DNA of 64,000 nt from contig NZ_AUCT01000001.1 in NCBI RefSeq assembly GCF_000429905.1, positions 290,166-354,165 of the forward strand. The letters are read 5' to 3'. This DNA is from Desulfatibacillum aliphaticivorans DSM 15576 (lineage in GTDB: Bacteria; Desulfobacterota; Desulfobacteria; Desulfobacterales; Desulfatibacillaceae). Within the stretch, counting starts at the first letter, position 1. Each line of letters opens with the position of its first letter. Positions 60,827 to 64,000 of the stretch are shown piece after piece. A model generated the notes under the pieces. That model ran no database searches and was not told the origin of the DNA. It saw only the letters and a program-made list of their open reading frames with translations. Position numbers and translations under genes: made by a program.

Positions 60827-61459
60827 ATGACGGAAGCAAGCATTCAGGCTTTAAGCCTTGTACGCAATCCTGAAAACATGAAGTGGTACGTTGTGCCTTT
60901 GATCGTCATCGCGATCTACATGTACATCGTGGAGGCGGAGAACAAAAACTGGAGCGCGATTTTGCTGGGCCTGGGCTTTTGGGCCGGGGAGTTCATCTGG
61001 GAGATGTTTAACGCCCTGGTCCTGCATTTTTCCGGCTTTGCAGCCATGTGGTCCACGCCGGGAGGGGATTCAGCCTATGTGATTTACGCGGGCCTGAACA
61101 TCGAAATCGCATTTTTCTTCTCCGTGGTGGGGCTTATGATCGTCAAGGCCCTTCCTGAAGACAAAAATTTGAAAATTTTCGGCTTGTCCAATCGGTTTGT
61201 CATTCCGGTCGGGTTCGGGCTGCTGGCCGTGTTCGTGGAGGTCTGCCTGAATCAGTGCGGCCTGCTTGTCTGGGATTACTGGTGGTGGCGCTGGCCCAAT
61301 ATCTGGCTGATCATCGTGGTGTATTGCACGCCCTTTTACCTGATCGCAAGGCTTCACGATGCTTGGAGTCTGCGTACGAAAAAAATCGGCCTGGCCGTGA
61401 CCGTCTGCCTGGCTGTCGTCTGCCATGCAATTTTTGCAACAACCTTGGGTTGGGTTTAG
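60827..61459 (+). CDS. Polytopic membrane protein of unknown function
   Basis: 210 aa; GGAGGGGGAGAAC precedes the ATG. Five to six TM helices starting at WYVVPLIVIAIYMYIVEAEN. Conserved-looking acidic and aromatic residues lie within helices (EFIWEMFNALVLHFSGF, VFVEVCLNQCGLLVWDYWWW), suggesting a functional intramembrane site. The family is not recognised. It follows the glycosyltransferase by ~45 bp and may share its transcript. Confidence 0.75.
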   Translation: MTEASIQALSLVRNPENMKWYVVPLIVIAIYMYIVEAENKNWSAILLGLGFWAGEFIWEMFNALVLHFSGFAAMWSTPGGDSAYVIYAGLNIEIAFFFSVVGLMIVKALPEDKNLKIFGLSNRFVIPVGFGLLAVFVEVCLNQCGLLVWDYWWWRWPNIWLIIVVYCTPFYLIARLHDAWSLRTKKIGLAVTVCLAVVCHAIFATTLGWV

Positions 61460-61619
61460 GGCGGCCGACGGGGCTTGCAAAAGGCCTAACAAAGATTTTC
61501 CGGAAACAACCATATTTTTTTCTTTTGTGTAGCAGACGCTACAGACCTTTTTAGGGACGCCTCCTATGGTGCAGGCAGGTTGGTTCTCCAACATCACCTA
61601 TAAATCAGGAGGTACACTC

Positions 61620-62135
61620 ATGAAGGTATTAGTGACTTATTTCAGCCAGAGCGGGAACACGGAAAAAATCGCCAAGGCCATTTATGAAGAAGCGGCCAAA
61701 GCCCACACGGCTGAATTGAAAAAACTGGAGGACGTCAGCCCGGACGAGGCAGCCGGATACGACGTTCTTTTCATCGGCTCGCCTTTGCATTCAGCCAATC
61801 TGGCGGCCCCGGTCAAGGAATGCCTGGGCGCGCTCAAGCCGGCTGCAGGCCGGAAAATGGCGCTCTTCATCACCCATTTCGCCCCGGCCTACCCCGACCA
61901 GGAGATGGACGAATTCGCCGAACCCGCCAAAGCGGCCTGCGAGAAAAACGGCATGGAATACAAAGGATGCTTTGACTGCCAGGGATACCTGGCGGACGCC
62001 TTGCACGAGCCGGTCAAGAACAAATTAGGCCTGGACGACGACGCATGGGCCGGAATGGTCGAACAAATGACCGGGCGCCCCAATGGGGAAGACGAAGCCA
62101 ACGCCCAGGCGTTCGCTAAAAAAGTTCTGGACTGA
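61620..62135 (+). CDS. Flavodoxin-family protein
   Basis: 171 aa from the ATG at 61620, with AGGAGGTACACTC upstream; a longer frame has no support. The FMN phosphate loop is YFSQSGNTEKIAKAI, followed by VLFIGSPLHSANLAAPVKEC and MALFITHFAP, and the flavodoxin fold fits the length. It carries electrons in the cytoplasm; partners are unknown. It stands alone, followed by a hairpin repeat. Confidence 0.9.
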   Translation: MKVLVTYFSQSGNTEKIAKAIYEEAAKAHTAELKKLEDVSPDEAAGYDVLFIGSPLHSANLAAPVKECLGALKPAAGRKMALFITHFAPAYPDQEMDEFAEPAKAACEKNGMEYKGCFDCQGYLADALHEPVKNKLGLDDDAWAGMVEQMTGRPNGEDEANAQAFAKKVLD

Positions 62136-62190
62136 TATCGCCGTCCGCCATAGAAGCCTATTGAAAACCAGAGTTGATCCAGCCTTTTGG

Positions 62191-62227
62191 AGTAGCCCAG
62201 GCAGCGTCCTTTGCTGCCTGGGCCGCC
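62191..62227. repeat. Palindromic CCAGGCA-type repeat, copy 3
   Basis: GCCCAGGCAGC and GCTGCCTGGGC (62195-62205, 62213-62223) form a perfect 11-bp stem around a 7-nt loop, flanked by AGTA and CGCCC. It lies ~60 bp after the flavodoxin stop and may act as its terminator, although no T-run follows. A CCTTCGTTAGGCGCCCC word follows at ~62247. The gap 62136-62499 holds no gene. Confidence 0.65.
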
Positions 62228-62499
62228 CATGAAAGAGGAGAGGCCTTCGTTAGGCGCCCCTTGGCGAAAGGGACGCGTTTTTTATTGGGCAACCCTGGCG
62301 GAGCAATATCCCGCCGAGCGCGGAGCGCATGTATTTCGTTTTTTGCAGAATAATCTCTCCTTTGATACGGAACAAACAGAGCCCTGTAAAAAACAAAATC
62401 AGGGAGACGAATGTTTTTGGGTGATATTTTTTTGTGCCTGTGATAAATTTTACCATAAGTAGAATTAGTGTGCCTTTATCCAAAACAGAGGGGGATTTG

Positions 62500-64000
62500 A
62501 TGACCGGACCAAAAATATGCGTTGTGGGAGCATGCAATATTGACCTGATCAGCTACGTGGAAAGGCTTCCCGTCCTGGGGCAGACCCTGCACGGCAAGAA
62601 GTTCTCCATGGGCTTTGGGGGCAAAGGCGCCAATCAGGCTGTCATGGCCGCAAAGCTGGGCGGCGAGGTCGCCATGGTGGGCAAGCTGGGCCGGGACGTT
62701 TTCGGCGAGAACACCCTGGCCAACTTCAAGAAGCTGGGAGTCAACGTGAGTCACGTCCATTTTACGGAAGAGGCTTTTTCCGGAGTGGCGCCCATTGCCG
62801 TAGACGATAACGGCGCCAATTCCATCATCATCGTCACGGGCGCCAACGACCTGCTTTCCCTGGAGGAAATCCGGGCCGCCGAAAAAGTCATTGCCGAATC
62901 CAGCGTGCTCGTTTGCCAGTTGGAAATCCCCATGGACCTGAACCTGGAAGCCCTCCGCATCGCCCGAAAAAACAACGTGCCGACCATATTCAATCCGGCC
63001 CCGGCCAGGCCCGGCCTGCCGGATGAACTGTATCAACTCAGCGACATCTTCTGCCCCAATGAAAGCGAGACGGAAATCCTCACCGGCATGCCCGTGGAAA
63101 CCATGGAGCAGGCAGAAGCGGCGGCCAGGGCCTTGCTGGATCGCGGCCCCAAGACGGTGATCCTCACCCTGGGGGAACGGGGATGCCTGCTGGTTGACGA
63201 AAACGGCGCCAAGCATATTCCCACCCAAAAGGTCGAGGCCATCGACACCACCGGCGCCGGAGACTGTTTTGTGGGCAGTCTGGCTTTTTTCCTGGCTGCG
63301 GGAAAATCCCTGGAGGTCGCCATCAACCGGGCCAATAAAATCGCGGCTGTCAGCGTGTGCGGCCAGGGCACCCAGTCCAGCTTTCCCGACGCAAGCGGGC
63401 TTGACCCGAAAATTTTGTCTGACATTCAAACGGCTGAATCCCAGGCGCCGGCCATGAGCCCCAGGGACCTGGCCCAATACATCGACCACACTTTGTTGAA
63501 GCCCGAAGCGCCGCTTTCGGCTTTCGATAAAATTTGCGAGGAGGCGATCCTGCATCAATTCCGCTCCGTGTGCGTGAACTCGTGCAAGGTTTCCTATGTT
63601 GCGGAAAAACTGAAGGGAACCAGCGTGGAGGCCTGCGCGGTGGTGGGCTTCCCCCTGGGCGCCATGAGCACGGCGGCCAAGGCCTTTGAGGCCAAACAGG
63701 CGGTCAGGGACGGCGCGGCCGAACTGGACATGGTTATCAACGTGGGGGCCTTGAAGTCCGGAGATTTTGACGCTGTATTCAACGACATAAAAGCGGTGCG
63801 GGACGCCGCGCCCTTGCCGATCATCCTGAAAGTGATCATCGAAACCTGCCTCCTGTCGGACGAGGAAAAAGCCCGGGCTTGCCGGATCGCCAAAGCTGCT
63901 GACGCGGATTTCGTCAAAACCAGCACGGGCTTTTCCACGGGCGGCGCGACCCTGGAGGACATCGCCCTCATGCGGGATACCGTTGGGCCGTATATGGGCG
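62500..64000 (+). CDS. Ribokinase-deoxyribose-phosphate aldolase fusion (RbsK-DeoC), C-terminus cut by window
   Basis: 500 codons, open at the right edge. The ATG at 62500 has GAGGGGG upstream. Residues ~1-305 are a PfkB-family ribokinase: VVGACNIDLISYVERLPVLG, GFGGKGANQAVMAAKLGG, FNPAPARPG and the catalytic DTTGAGDCF. The same frame continues through a short linker (~306-323) into DeoC: YIDHTLLKPEAP, VCVNSCKV, VVGFPLGAMS, ELDMVINVGAL, LKVIIETCLL (first catalytic Lys) and FVKTSTGFSTGGAT (Schiff-base Lys). No stop or frameshift was found at the junction. The protein could link (deoxy)ribose phosphorylation with cleavage to glyceraldehyde-3-phosphate and acetaldehyde. Confidence 0.93.
   Translation, partial: MTGPKICVVGACNIDLISYVERLPVLGQTLHGKKFSMGFGGKGANQAVMAAKLGGEVAMVGKLGRDVFGENTLANFKKLGVNVSHVHFTEEAFSGVAPIAVDDNGANSIIIVTGANDLLSLEEIRAAEKVIAESSVLVCQLEIPMDLNLEALRIARKNNVPTIFNPAPARPGLPDELYQLSDIFCPNESETEILTGMPVETMEQAEAAARALLDRGPKTVILTLGERGCLLVDENGAKHIPTQKVEAIDTTGAGDCFVGSLAFFLAAGKSLEVAINRANKIAAVSVCGQGTQSSFPDASGLDPKILSDIQTAESQAPAMSPRDLAQYIDHTLLKPEAPLSAFDKICEEAILHQFRSVCVNSCKVSYVAEKLKGTSVEACAVVGFPLGAMSTAAKAFEAKQAVRDGAAELDMVINVGALKSGDFDAVFNDIKAVRDAAPLPIILKVIIETCLLSDEEKARACRIAKAADADFVKTSTGFSTGGATLEDIALMRDTVGPYMG

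Noticed and set aside
62476..63558. A 360-codon minus-strand frame over the ribokinase part of the fusion gene.
   Set aside because: It is antisense to a gene with clear ribokinase motifs and has no recognisable product.

Overview
The window looks like part of the chromosome of a sulfate-reducing member of the Desulfobacterota. The strongest evidence is the left edge, where adenylyl-sulfate reductase (aprB-aprA) is followed on the minus strand by qmoA, the classical dissimilatory sulfate-reduction order. A chromosome rich in two-component and PAS proteins, a long-chain acyl-CoA ligase and many short GC-rich dispersed repeats also fit a metabolically versatile anaerobe. A Desulfatibacillum-like genome is my best guess, but this is an inference from gene content. 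No rRNA, tRNA, CRISPR array, transposase or prophage was seen.

Layout. 1-3.1 kb: qmoA (partial), aprA and aprB on the minus strand, with a terminator-like hairpin between aprA and qmoA and a set of repeated TTGTGAA half-sites far upstream of aprB. 3.8-8.2 kb: a Cys-cluster protein, an SDR lacking the usual active-site lysine, a chemoreceptor and a pentapeptide-repeat protein. 8.4-12.8 kb: a two-component pair divergent from a creD homologue, with a repeat element and a small ORF between. 13.2-19.4 kb: a membrane-anchored amidase, a small membrane protein and a minus-strand MscS / HEAT-repeat / HD-GYP gene set. 19.6-25.7 kb: one giant alpha-2-macroglobulin-type protein with a thioester motif. 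25.7-31.0 kb: a membrane TPR protein, a DksA/TraR-type zinc finger, an acyl-CoA ligase and two paralogous exported proteins of unknown function. 31.2-39.6 kb: a CHASE4 hybrid kinase, CheR, a ferredoxin-nitroreductase, a lipoprotein hydrolase, a sulfotransferase-like protein and MltA.

39.8-41.2 kb is a decayed patch: three remnants of the same 3' gene end, two of them placed directly before unrelated small genes. 41.2-52.5 kb is a signalling block of hybrid kinases, receivers, a kinase with three periplasmic solute-binding domains, and a four-gene plus-strand set (receiver, receiver/HD-GYP, HDOD, receiver/PAS). 52.5-53.8 kb holds a cobalamin riboswitch plus terminator controlling a secreted dockerin-type protein, the most interesting single unit here. 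54.6-58.8 kb: a PAS protein with a C-terminal Cys module, then an aminopeptidase / hydrolase / cysteine-rich ferredoxin operon. 59-64 kb: a GT-C glycosyltransferase with TPRs, a membrane protein, a flavodoxin and a ribokinase-DeoC fusion running off the right edge.

Working together: aprBA and qmo carry electrons from the quinone pool to APS. The amidase, MltA, MscS and macroglobulin are envelope functions. Most of the remainder is signal transduction whose inputs cannot be read from the sequence. Repeat families recur in the spacers and account for most of the larger non-coding gaps.
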